Shown in pieces: positions 7,810-16,207 of a DNA stretch of 41,120 nt; position 1 is the first letter of the stretch; each line of letters begins with the position of its first letter. The position numbers were made by a program, and so were the translations under genes. The stretch comes from Ornithinimicrobium cerasi (lineage in GTDB: Bacteria > Actinomycetota > Actinomycetes > Actinomycetales > Dermatophilaceae). The notes below the pieces were generated by a model. It saw nothing but the letters and a program-made list of their open reading frames with translations. It searched no databases and was not told the DNA's origin. The stretch is from positions 1-41,120 of the forward strand of contig NZ_QZMN01000017.1 in the NCBI RefSeq assembly GCF_003702705.1. The letters run 5' to 3'.

Positions 7810-8159
7810 GGAGCACGGCGCAGCTCGGCGGTGGATGCCGGCGGCCCTCTTCAGCGCTCGACGGGTGTGACGACGTAGGGAGTCACGCTGTCTACGACCC
7901 GACTTCCCCAGCGCGCACAAAGTCAGGTCGACGCTACCTCTCTGTCGACGTGGTGCCGCTCCCCCAGAAGCGAGACGACAGCCCTCAGCATGGCTCCCGT
8001 CAGGATCGTGAACGCAGTGCGGGAAGAACAGAACGAGGACACAGGTCGCCGTGTGGCTCAGGGCGTGGAAGAGAGCGGCGAGCGCGATCGAGCCGCTTGG
8101 GCGGCACACCATGCATTGTCGCTAGGCCTCACGGAGCGCGGCTACTAGTTCTATTGACC
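7810..8159. other. Intergenic region, no gene seen
   Basis: About 350 bases between the UbiA gene and the insertion element. I see no convincing ORF, RNA gene or strong terminator. It ends where the IS110-type left end is thought to begin. Confidence 0.35.
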
Positions 8160-8164
8160 TCAGG

Positions 8165-8370
8165 ATCGGTGGCCGGCCAGGCTCGGTCCAGGTGGTCGGG
8201 GTGGTCGCTCGTTCGCGGCTGTCCATCCTGGTGGTGTGACTCTTTTTTTGCTTGCGCTGCCCCGGCCACCGACATGGTCGGGAGAGCCTCAAGAAGGGAA
8301 TGCTCTGCTGGTAGTAGCGGTGCCCTCCTGACCGACCCAACATGTCGAGGTCGTCAGGAAGGAACAGCTC
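8165..8370 (+). ncRNA. Possible bridge-RNA region of the IS110 element
   Basis: In IS110 elements the non-coding end upstream of the transposase gene encodes a structured bridge RNA whose loops pair with target and donor DNA. The matching position here lacks coding signal and contains a hairpin at 8326-8359, where CCTGAC pairs with GTCAGG and an inner CGAC pairs with GTCG. That hairpin also abuts the transposase ribosome site (GGAAGGA), so it could instead control translation. The assignment is by position and family knowledge only. Confidence 0.25.
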
Positions 8371-9554
8371 ATGGGCGAGCAGGAACCGGGTCCGGTCGTG
8401 ATCGGAATGGACCCGCACAAGCGCACGGTGACGATCGAGGTGATGACCCCGACCGAGCAGGTCGTCGGCCATGGCCGGTTCACGACGGATGAGGCGGGGT
8501 TACCGCGATGCTGGAGTACGCTCGGCGTTGGCCTCAGCGGACGTGGGCGATCGAGGGTTGCGAAGGGATCGGGCGGCACGTCGTGGCCCGGTTGCTGCCG
8601 CTGGCCGAGCCAGGTGGTGGACGTGCCGGCGAAGCTGTCCGCGCGGATGCGGATCTTCGCCACCGGGCAGGGCCGCAAGACCGATGACACCGACGCCCAC
8701 TCCATCGCCCTGGTCGGTGTGCGGATGGCCGGGCTGCGCAGCGTCGTCCACGACGAGCAGCTGGAGGTGCTGCGCCTGCTGGTCGACCGGCGCCGCCGGA
8801 TCGGTGAGGACCACACCCGGGTGGTGTGCCAGCTGCACGCCCTGCTGCTGGAGATCGTGCCTGGTGGGGCCAAGAAGGACCTGTCCGCGGCGCAGGCACG
8901 CAAGATCCTGGCTGGTGTCCGACCGCGTGACGTCGTGGGCAAGACCCGCAAACGCGTCGCGCTGGAGATGGGGGCCGATCTGGAGAAGACCTACCGCCGG
9001 AAGAGGCGAACAAGGAGCTCACCGAGCTCGTGGCCGCGACCGGCACCAGCCTGCTCGGACTTCATGGCATCGGTCCCTCAGGCGCTGCCCGGCTGCTGGT
9101 CGAGGTTGGTGACATCACCCGGTTCCCGACCAAGGGGCACTTCGCGTCCTGGGCCGGGACCGCGCCGGTGGACGCCTCCTCCGGCGACAACGTGCACCAA
9201 CGACTCTTCCGCGGCGGGAACCGGCACATCAACCAGGTGCTGCACATCATGGCCACCGTGCAGCTGCGCACCCGGACCACCGAAGGACGGGCCTACTACG
9301 ACCGGAAGGTCGCCGCCGGCAAGACGCCCAACGCGGCGATGCGCTGCCGGAAACGACGCCTGTCCGTCATCGTCTACCGGACCATGCTCAACCGACATCA
9401 TCACCGCTGCTGGGACGGGCCAGGGAGGACACCGGGGCGCGTCACTGTCATCCAGCGCGGCCGGCTCACAGCCCCACACCGAGACACTTCGGATCAGTCA
9501 CTTCCCGGACCCGTCACCCACCAACATAGAACCCCCCTCATGACCCCCGCTTGA
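8371..9554 (+). pseudogene. IS110-family transposase, frameshifted
   Basis: The N-terminal DEDD nuclease-like domain starts 'VVIGMDPHKRTVTIEVMTP' and includes 'KTDDTDAHSIALVGVRMAG'. The C-terminal transposase_20 domain reads 'LLGLHGIGPSGAARLLVEVG', 'RFPTKGHFASWAGTAPVDAS' and 'HINQVLHIMATVQLRTR'. Three frame changes are needed. Near 8505 the frame shifts so that 'MLEYARRWPQRTWAIEGCEG' is read. Near 8610 it returns at 'VVDVPAKLSARMR'. Near 9008 it shifts again into 'EANKELTELVAATG'. With those repaired, the protein would be about 395 aa, normal for the family. Active-site aspartates appear present, so the lesions and not residue loss inactivate it. Confidence 0.85.
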
Positions 9555-9760
9555 CACAGAAGGGAGCCATGAGCGTAAGTGGCCCGCTGGGGTCGCTGCG
9601 TGGAGGGCTAGGTGCCAGGAACCACGTTGCGCTCAAGGTCCCGAAGTATGACGCGAAGGGCCTTGTCGATACGTGAGCTGCTCTCGAGCGAGACATCTGT
9701 ACATGCGAATCTGGGACGGCCCCTTGCCTGCCCGTCACCGGCGGTGAGGTTCAAGTGTCG

Positions 9761-9775
9761 TGTCGCAAAGCGACA
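9761..9775. promoter_or_regulatory. Short palindrome upstream of the STAND gene
   Basis: TGTCGC-AAA-GCGACA is a perfect inverted repeat about 45 bases upstream of the -10-like hexamer. It could be an operator or a hairpin. No regulator gene is adjacent, so the role is open. Confidence 0.3.
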
Positions 9776-9818
9776 GCAAGACTGGAAACAAGTGAATGTG
9801 CCGGGGCCAAGTAGGGGT

Positions 9819-9824
9819 TAGATT
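9819..9824 (+). promoter_or_regulatory. -10-like hexamer of the STAND NTPase gene
   Basis: TAGATT lies seven bases before ATG 9832 and 70 bases before ATG 9895. Either the mRNA is leaderless and starts at 9832, or it has a leader of about 63 bases and uses ATG 9895 with its GGGAGGG site. Confidence 0.35.
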
Positions 9825-9894
9825 GGGCTCGATGCGATCGGCTGTCCCGCATCCCTGGTCCAGCAGGTGCTTCAGGAGGGGCGACGGGAGGGTC

Positions 9895-12800
9895 ATGCGC
9901 CGAGAGTCTGTGAACACGCTTGATGCGTCCCAGTTCGAGTGGGTGTGTGCCGGCATAGCTGGAGACATCGCCTTCGACCGTGGGTTGACCCCGACTGGCC
10001 CGACCCAGGTCATGGCGCCGACAAGTGACGGTGGTATCGAGGCGAAGGTCCCCACTCGCTCAGGGGAACTGGCTGTTCAGTGCAAGGCCTACTCCGACTT
10101 TAGAAAAGAAGGGGCCAGTGTGAGGGACTCCTTCGCGACGTTCCTGGACCGGCCCGAGCAGCAGGCTGTCACCACCTACGTGTGGTGCTCTACCTCCCAC
10201 CGGACGACCGGCTCCGGGGCGGCTCCCCATCGTCGGACGGGGAACGACACGAAGGCCCTGGAAATACTTGCTGAAATGAAAACAGCTGCCCAGCAGAAGG
10301 GTCGCGACATTGAGGTAGTGATCTACTTCGCAGGGGATCTCGATCGCGTTATCCGGGAGCATCGTCCGGAGTATTTCCGGGTCATGACGTCGCTGGCTCC
10401 GATTCGCCACAACGATGTCGAGCGCTACTCGCGTGAGCGCGTCTCCGACATCCTGCGTCGCCTGGGCGGAGACGATATCCCACAATTGGAATTCCCGGTC
10501 CACGAGACTTCGGCGTTCCTGGATCGGTTAGCCAAATCTTCCAGGCCTCCGTACCTTGTGCAAACTGCGGGTATCCAGGGGCTGCTGGGCGAGGTCGATC
10601 GCCGCACGCGAAAGACTTCCTCGGATCCGGTGATTGGCGGGGAGTGGCATGCTAACGCCCCTCGTATCCTGGAGATCGGAGCACGCCTCAGGGGGCGGTC
10701 GGAGGTCCCGGCCGGCGAGTTGGCGACGCTCTTGACCGAGTTGCGTGCCGAAGCCGAGGCCGGCTTCGAGGCAGTGACCACGGTCCTGGGCGCGCATCGT
10801 GGCCATGCCGTGGACGACTCAGCAATGGGCTTTCAGAACCGTTGGATGAAGGAGCTGATCCTTGGTTACTCGAAGTCGCTTCTGACGCTCATCGAGAGCG
10901 TGGATCTGTTGAGTTCCGAGGCCAATGCTGCCCTCACCCGACGGCTTCTTGTGACTGGACGGTGGGGGACCGGCAAGAGTTATCAGCTCGCGCATTACAC
11001 AGGTCGTGCGTTGGACCTTGGCACTCCGGTGCTACTCCTTCGCGCGCGCGACTTTACCCGTGCGGATGCGGCGATTCTTGCGCAGCCTTGGCGAGAGAGT
11101 TTCGACAACGAGAATGCCGAGCCCAAGGTCTTCGCGGCAATGCTCGATGCAATCGGGCATCAGACACGAAAGTCGCCCAACGGCGGTGCGGCGCACCGGC
11201 AGCTGGTCCTCATCATCGACGGCTTGAACGAGGCGGCAATCACGGACGTACCCGCGGCGCTCGACCGCCTACAACAAACAATCAGTCCGTTCCCGAACAT
11301 TCGGTTAGTGGTGTCCACGCGACGGGACCGGGGCCCTGTCGCGGACGACTCGATGCCCGAGCTCATGCACGAAGCGCCGGAGCGTGTGACGATGGCGCGC
11401 TCGGTAACGCGCGCCCTGAACGCGGCTCCGGGCACGTCGTGGCACGCTGCGGTGACCAACCCTCTTCTTGCGTCCATCGCCGTCAGGGTGCTCACAGCAA
11501 GCCCCGGTACAGCCGACCAATTACTGACCAGGGCAAGCCTCTTTGATGCGTGGAGGGACCTACTGATCGACGAGGCGGCAGCCGGGCTCGGACAACCGTC
11601 TGCCACGATCCAACGCGTGATCACGCAGATCACGACGATCACCGAGTCCGGGGGCGCCAGCACCGTGGCCGACATCGCGGCCGCCGCGCACCTATCGTCC
11701 GACGTCGTCGACCGCATCGTGCAGCGGCTCGCGGATGAAGGATTCCTCGAAACCAGTTCAACGTCCGACGACCTAGTCCGATTCCGCTGGGAAGCCATCA
11801 GCGACATGCAACGGGCCCGCCACGCGATCCGCACCGGTGCGACCAATGCGTTCATCAAGGACGCCCCCGAAGACCGCAAACTCGCACTCCTCGCCCTGAT
11901 CGCTGAACTTCTGCCCACCGAAATCCCTCCACGAGAGCTTCCTGAGCTTCGACTGCCGTCTGTCACAGGGACGCAGCAGGCTAGGGCCTTCGCGCGGTCA
12001 CTAAGCACACGAGCCAACGAAACTGTTCGAGCGACGACGCTGAAACTGGCAGCGGCGACACTCCGGGGCGAGGATACAACGGCAAGCCAGCTCGTCATCT
12101 GGTCGGTGCTTAGCATGCCACGTCGCACCAAACTCGGCTTCGCATGGCTCAATGAACAGTTGCGGTCCACCACAATCGGTGACCGGTCCCAGTTCTGGCC
12201 TTCGGGGTTGGAGCAACTTTGCGAGGGGTCCCAATCCGATCAGCAAGCCATGGAGCAGCTACTCAGCTGGTACGCCACCGACCTTTTTCCGTCGCTGACG
12301 GCGGAAGACGCGGGTTCGGCGATCGAGATGCTGGCCTGGATGGGTTGCTCCACCATGGCGACCGAACTACCGGCCTTCGCGATCCGCAGTCTGGTAGAGA
12401 TCCTCTTGAGCTACCCGGAACAGTTCAAGACGGTCTTAGAGCGGCTTCGAGACGTGGACGATGACCACCCTCGTGACGCCCTCTTCACCGCGGCCTCGGG
12501 CCTGATCACGCGATGGCCCGCATCGGGGGCCGCACAGATCATACGAGATGCCTGTCGACATGTGCGGGACCATGGCTCCGGCCCCTTGTCGTTCCGCTCC
12601 CTCTCAGCCATGCGCGACGTTGTCAGCCCGGACGTGCCGTTGCATCGATTTTTGCGGGAATCACTTCCTGACCTTGGACCTACCCCCTGGCGCCGCGTGA
12701 GGCTCCTCATCCGCGACGAGGACCGCGCGGTCTTCGCCGACGGACGCGACCAGCGTCAGGCCGAACGATTCGAAACATGTATCCTCCGGACCTTCGGCAT

Positions 12801-13047
12801 CGGAGCAAGGCATCGAGGGGTCGTGCTGGACGATAAGCCCCATTCCGGCGACTACAGCCACGGGCGGTCCTTGGTCTTCGGGCGCTGGCTTGCCAAACAG
12901 TACGCCGAGCATCCCGCAGGCCGCCGCATATCGGTGGGATGGGTTCCCGTAAAGGCAGGAACCCCGAAGAACCCGGAGGTCAACTTCTTGGACGACCCAG
13001 GGAACGCCTGGGACTGGTACGTGGACCAACCCAACCTTTGGCGCTGA
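9895..13047 (+). CDS. Mrr-like nuclease / STAND NTPase, candidate anti-phage protein
   Basis: A 1050-aa protein from ATG 9895 (21 aa longer if ATG 9832 is used). Residues 10-130 look like an Mrr-type restriction endonuclease domain: 'SDGGIEAKVPT' at 44-54 and 'LAVQCKAYSDF' at 59-69 supply the D...QxK core of a PD-(D/E)xK nuclease. A NTPase domain follows, with Walker A GRWGTGKS near 354-361 and Walker B 'LVLIIDGLNEA' near 436-446. The acidic 'DGLNE' form is typical of STAND/NACHT ATPases. A winged-helix-like segment, 'ADIAAAAHLSSDVVDRIVQR', follows near 610, then about 350 residues of helical, repeat-like sequence that could be the sensor. Nuclease-STAND-sensor is the layout of Avs-type antiviral proteins, which detect a phage protein, oligomerise and cut DNA. 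Exact subfamily is not identified. The gene overlaps the next by one base (TGATG). Confidence 0.75.
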   Translation: MRRESVNTLDASQFEWVCAGIAGDIAFDRGLTPTGPTQVMAPTSDGGIEAKVPTRSGELAVQCKAYSDFRKEGASVRDSFATFLDRPEQQAVTTYVWCSTSHRTTGSGAAPHRRTGNDTKALEILAEMKTAAQQKGRDIEVVIYFAGDLDRVIREHRPEYFRVMTSLAPIRHNDVERYSRERVSDILRRLGGDDIPQLEFPVHETSAFLDRLAKSSRPPYLVQTAGIQGLLGEVDRRTRKTSSDPVIGGEWHANAPRILEIGARLRGRSEVPAGELATLLTELRAEAEAGFEAVTTVLGAHRGHAVDDSAMGFQNRWMKELILGYSKSLLTLIESVDLLSSEANAALTRRLLVTGRWGTGKSYQLAHYTGRALDLGTPVLLLRARDFTRADAAILAQPWRESFDNENAEPKVFAAMLDAIGHQTRKSPNGGAAHRQLVLIIDGLNEAAITDVPAALDRLQQTISPFPNIRLVVSTRRDRGPVADDSMPELMHEAPERVTMARSVTRALNAAPGTSWHAAVTNPLLASIAVRVLTASPGTADQLLTRASLFDAWRDLLIDEAAAGLGQPSATIQRVITQITTITESGGASTVADIAAAAHLSSDVVDRIVQRLADEGFLETSSTSDDLVRFRWEAISDMQRARHAIRTGATNAFIKDAPEDRKLALLALIAELLPTEIPPRELPELRLPSVTGTQQARAFARSLSTRANETVRATTLKLAAATLRGEDTTASQLVIWSVLSMPRRTKLGFAWLNEQLRSTTIGDRSQFWPSGLEQLCEGSQSDQQAMEQLLSWYATDLFPSLTAEDAGSAIEMLAWMGCSTMATELPAFAIRSLVEILLSYPEQFKTVLERLRDVDDDHPRDALFTAASGLITRWPASGAAQIIRDACRHVRDHGSGPLSFRSLSAMRDVVSPDVPLHRFLRESLPDLGPTPWRRVRLLIRDEDRAVFADGRDQRQAERFETCILRTFGIGARHRGVVLDDKPHSGDYSHGRSLVFGRWLAKQYAEHPAGRRISVGWVPVKAGTPKNPEVNFLDDPGNAWDWYVDQPNLWR

Positions 13048-13778
13048 TGCTTCGAGGCTCAGACACCGTTCAGCCCATCACATGGTGGGCCGTTCAGCAC
13101 CTCCCGGCCACAGATTCCGGCAGCGCACTGATGGTCACCGATCCAGACGGTGCGGAATGGGTCGTGATCCAGGGTGGGTTCCGGTTCCTCTCACCGCTTC
13201 CCGAGCCCACGGCGGAGGGGCCCTTACTGCGGCTAGGGCGCGGACTTTGGATAGGTGGCGGGAATGACGATGGACGGCCCGAACCGGGCAGTACGCGAGA
13301 GGAATTCGTCGCCGTTGATGATGCCACCTTGGTCACGCTGCCCGGTAAAGAGATCGGTGGTCAATGTGAGGAAGTCGGGCGACGCAGCCGATTCGCCGAC
13401 AGCTTCTCTCACAAGATGAGAGATGGAAGGCTGATCGCGCACACGCTCACGGGCGGAATCGAGCCCGTTACAGCCAGCCTGCTGGAATGGCTCGGTGCGC
13501 GCTGGACCGGCTGGGGCCTGGACTGCATCGACGCGGAAGCCACGTTGGTCATCACGGATCCCGCGGTTGGAAAGGATGGCCCACACGCGGTGCTCGTGCG
13601 CAAGACACACCTTGAGGCAGCTCTGAAGTGCAGCGAGCGGCAGCTCACGGTGCAGATCACGGTCACCGATCTGCACGCTCCAATCCATCGCCGTTCAACA
13701 CCAAGGACCGTGACCCTTGACGCTAAGACGGCATGGGGGAAGTTGAGTCCCGGGAATGGCACTCGGACGCTGGCTTAG
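13047..13778 (+). CDS. Partner or detached C-terminal domain of the STAND protein
   Basis: ATG 13047 overlaps the stop codon of the STAND gene by one base, so translation is probably coupled. The 243-aa product has no membrane segment or signal. Its middle, 'LLEWLGARWTGWGLDCIDAE' then 'ATLVITDPAVGKDGPHAVLV', looks like the C-terminal domain that ends some very large bacterial STAND/NACHT proteins (a Trp-containing 'LxxxWxGxGxDxxD' block, then 'DPxxxxxGPxALLV'). This is a resemblance from memory. It may be a separate subunit that works with the NTPase, or the former tail of a single protein split by a frameshift near 13045. The region 13779-13901, between this gene and the convergent cyclase gene, holds nothing recognisable. 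Confidence 0.6.
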   Translation: MLRGSDTVQPITWWAVQHLPATDSGSALMVTDPDGAEWVVIQGGFRFLSPLPEPTAEGPLLRLGRGLWIGGGNDDGRPEPGSTREEFVAVDDATLVTLPGKEIGGQCEEVGRRSRFADSFSHKMRDGRLIAHTLTGGIEPVTASLLEWLGARWTGWGLDCIDAEATLVITDPAVGKDGPHAVLVRKTHLEAALKCSERQLTVQITVTDLHAPIHRRSTPRTVTLDAKTAWGKLSPGNGTRTLA

Positions 13779-13901
13779 CGGCTGCTATCACGCCAGGTGC
13801 CGCGGTTGAGTGGCACCCGTAGATGTCTCAGTCTCTCTGCTGAACGTCTTGCTGTTTGCCCGACCGGTAAGCACCTCATAGGAGCCGCCGCACCGATGGC
13901 A

Positions 13902-14894
13902 TCAGCCCAACGGCGGGTCTTCCTTAAGTTGTTGAGCGCCGGGTGGCTCGGTGGCAAGAGTCTCCGCACCCTCGCTGGCGATAGAGGCGTTCGCCAGGTA
14001 TTGCGCGAGGGGATCCGGCTGTACTTGTGAAAACAGTCCCGTCGTAGAGTCGGGTAGGTGCAGCTTGAACGGCCAGGCGACGTCTGAGTATAGCGCTTTG
14101 CATAAGTCGTGTATTGCCGCGGTGTCGTACTGCCAAGGCGAGAACTGGCGGAAGGCGGCAGCGATCGCGGAGTCCGCCTCAAGGTCAAGGGCAAACAATG
14201 GGTAGGTGCGCCCTCCCCATACTCCCTTTAGCCCTAGACTTTCGAGCAACATAAGATTCGAAACGTCTCTGCTCTCGCCTCTGGCGCCCTTGTCAAAGTG
14301 AAGAAGCGATATTGCATATGCGACTTCAAGAGACAGGGTCATGTACCGCTCTGTGCACTTACTGATCACCCGAAAGCCAGTATCGATACTGGGTCCGAAG
14401 TAGTCATAGAGATATCGCTGATGCGCGGGGGGAGCCTCGATGGCCTCCTGATTCAACACTACGACGTCACGGCCCGAGGTTTCAGAGGCAGGATCGCGAG
14501 GGATGGTGGACTGACTGTCTGGCCCTGGAAAAGTGGCTATGAAGGCACCGCCTTTCACGCCCAATTGGGTGTCGTCAAGATGGTTGTTCTTGTACGCGCT
14601 CATGGTCTCATGCCAGATCGTCACTGCGTCATAGATGTCCGCCTCGCTTCGTACGTCGCAGGTAAATATCAGCTCGTCTCCGACCGGCTTCCACAGTTTG
14701 AACTCTATATGCTCAGCCCCCATCGCTTTCTGCTCTAAGTAGAGCTGCTGCGGAAACTCCCGATAGAACTGAAGGAAGACCTTCTGCCACGGCGTCTCAG
14801 AACCAGGGTTTGGGCGTTGCTTGAACGCAGTTGAACCCGTCAGGTCGCATGAGAGAAAGAGTTTGCTATGGCACCCGCTTGTCTCCGTTGTCAC
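13902..14894 (-). CDS. Class III nucleotide-cyclase-like protein
   Basis: A 330-aa cytoplasmic protein starting at GTG 14894. The N-terminal half has features of class III nucleotidyl cyclases. These are a first strand with a metal-binding aspartate, 'KLFLSCDLTGSTAFK' (Asp17), and a second, 'KLWKPVGDELIFT' (Asp73), followed by 'LGVKGGAFIATFPG' where the family has its later strand. The spacing Asp17-Asp73 suits the fold, and both two-metal ligands appear kept. Residues 170-330 have no motif I recognise. Pycsar anti-phage cyclases belong to this superfamily and make cCMP or cUMP; whether this one does is inference. The gene overlaps the upstream metalloprotease gene by four bases (GTGA). Its base composition is visibly less GC-rich than the surroundings, suggesting transfer. 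Alternative: a housekeeping or inactive cyclase-like sensor. Confidence 0.6.
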   Translation of the reverse strand: MTTETSGCHSKLFLSCDLTGSTAFKQRPNPGSETPWQKVFLQFYREFPQQLYLEQKAMGAEHIEFKLWKPVGDELIFTCDVRSEADIYDAVTIWHETMSAYKNNHLDDTQLGVKGGAFIATFPGPDSQSTIPRDPASETSGRDVVVLNQEAIEAPPAHQRYLYDYFGPSIDTGFRVISKCTERYMTLSLEVAYAISLLHFDKGARGESRDVSNLMLLESLGLKGVWGGRTYPLFALDLEADSAIAAAFRQFSPWQYDTAAIHDLCKALYSDVAWPFKLHLPDSTTGLFSQVQPDPLAQYLANASIASEGAETLATEPPGAQQLKEDPPLG

Positions 14895-15385
14895 TGAAGA
14901 CCAAGTACCTGCGCCCGAACGTTAGCGGCAGCCGGACTTACGCCGAAATGGTTCGCCACTTCCCATTCGTCACTTTCCAGGCGTTGCCAGACGCGCTTGA
15001 AATCGTCCGCGGGCATGAGTAGTGCCGACGCAAAAACGTTCGCTTCCGTCTCGGCTCGGTTGCGACTACCTCGGTTGAAGATCTTGGCGCCCGTTGACTG
15101 AGAGTACAGGTAGTGCAGGAAATAGTGCCCCAATTCATGCGCCATCGTGAACCTATCGCGGCTGCGAGAAGTGAAGTGCGGCAGAAATATGGTGAATTTT
15201 CCGGGCTCGTATACAATCGTTGATTCTGGCCCGTCACCATAATCCCACTGGCCACCTAGTTCACCTATTAGGCGCTCGAGGTCAGCACGGCCGCCGGAAT
15301 AGATGGCATGGTGCTCGCCGATGCGCTGCGCGTAATCAGCGATGGCGGCATTAGTCAAGTTCGCTGGCTCAGTTGTGACACTCAC
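14891..15385 (-). CDS. ImmA/IrrE-type metalloendopeptidase
   Basis: A 164-aa protein from GTG 15385, chosen because a strong AGGAGGAG site sits eight bases upstream; the frame is open further but lacks family character. The zinc-binding HExxH motif is HELGH at residues 83-87 in 'RFTMAHELGHYFLHY'. The next helix, 'RAETEANVFASALLMP', carries the expected third-ligand glutamate and the typical 'FAsaLLMP' ending. The C-terminal part, 'VANHFGVSPAAANVRAQVLG', is the small helical domain usual in IrrE/ImmA proteins. These proteases cleave repressors (ImmR, DdrO) to switch on mobile elements or stress genes, or act as toxin and defence components. No HTH repressor is encoded beside it. The partner gene is the cyclase-like protein, overlapping by four bases, so the two are probably made together. 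Confidence 0.88.
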   Translation of the reverse strand: MSVTTEPANLTNAAIADYAQRIGEHHAIYSGGRADLERLIGELGGQWDYGDGPESTIVYEPGKFTIFLPHFTSRSRDRFTMAHELGHYFLHYLYSQSTGAKIFNRGSRNRAETEANVFASALLMPADDFKRVWQRLESDEWEVANHFGVSPAAANVRAQVLGLQ

Positions 15386-15760
15386 TTCTTGGCTCCTCCT
15401 GCGCAGCCTCGAGGCAGCGCCTGCTGGTCGCTCCCTCACGCCTACAGGATGGCATACGGTGGGGACAGACCCGCCTGGGCTCGCGGCGAGGACTCCTCCC
15501 GTAGATGCGAGGCCGACTCCTGCCCCAGCGCTGGGCCGAGGCGAGGCGGGTGGATGTGGGCCGGTTCCACCTAGGCTCGGCGTGATGGCGGCATTTGTCC
15601 TTGGCAGTAGGCTCCAAGTTAGCGCTGCGATGGGCGACCCGTACGGCGTATCGCGTCCGAGCCTCCGCCAGCGTCCTGTATTCGGCGTGTCAGCGATGTA
15701 CCGACCCTCCACGCGCGCGGGTCACAGGCAGATCCCTGATGACCGTGCGCTCATCGCGGG

Positions 15761-15776
15761 GTCGTGATGTCACGAC
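15761..15776. promoter_or_regulatory. Palindrome A (operator-like)
   Basis: GTCGTGA-TG-TCACGAC, two perfect 7-base arms around a 2-base centre. It lies about 380 bases upstream of the metalloprotease start, rather far for a simple operator. Its core resembles that of palindrome B, 54 bases away centre to centre. Confidence 0.35.
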
Positions 15777-15814
15777 CGCCGGGCGGCACTCGTTGGTTAT
15801 CCGACCCGTGGCGG

Positions 15815-15830
15815 CGTGACGACGGTCACG
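15815..15830. promoter_or_regulatory. Palindrome B (operator-like)
   Basis: CGTGAC-GACG-GTCACG, two perfect 6-base arms. CGTGA/TCACG is also the core of palindrome A, so the two may be binding sites for one dimeric regulator. Confidence 0.35.
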
Positions 15831-16207
15831 ACATCGCCACCGGGGAGACGGCCAGGAGGTTGGTAGTCCGACTCGTTATGGCCCCGCGGGTCTTACATGC
15901 AGCGGGCGGCGTCCGCCCCTCGTGCTGGCGCCACTCCCCCATCGCCAAGATCCGCCGCCTTCTTCAGTCCGCCCCTGGTGTCGTAGGTACGCGCGCGCGC
16001 CCTCGCTAGGACTCAATCCACGAGCAGCGCCCGCGCTGGCCCATCCGGGTTCTCTGCCGCGCGAGTTGCCCACCACCCCGGGAGGCACCATCTTGTGACC
16101 TCCATGGCCAGAACGTTCGATGGAACCATGCACTTCGGTTACTTCGTCCGCAGCCATCATGACCCCATCGCATGCCTGCGAGTCGCGCCGTTGCAAAACT
16201 TCGGCGA

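Larger units (their letters stand above)
8160..9560 (+). mobile_element. IS110-family insertion sequence, degenerate
   Basis: A roughly 1.4-kb element built around an IS110-type DEDD transposase, with a non-coding left end of about 200 bases, as IS110 elements have. No terminal inverted repeats are evident, which is normal for the IS110 group. The exact ends are not determinable by eye, because the family leaves no clear target duplication. The transposase is broken in three places, so this copy is probably dead. Confidence 0.6.
15386..16207. other. Intergenic region with two palindromes
   Basis: About 820 bases upstream of the metalloprotease gene. Long frames exist on both strands, but none has a plausible start site or family motif. 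Two inverted repeats are listed separately (15761-15776 and 15815-15830). The rest holds nothing I can support. Confidence 0.4.

Noticed and set aside
15342-16009. Several overlapping + and minus frames upstream of the metalloprotease
   Set aside because: They lack ribosome sites, motifs and consistent codon bias.
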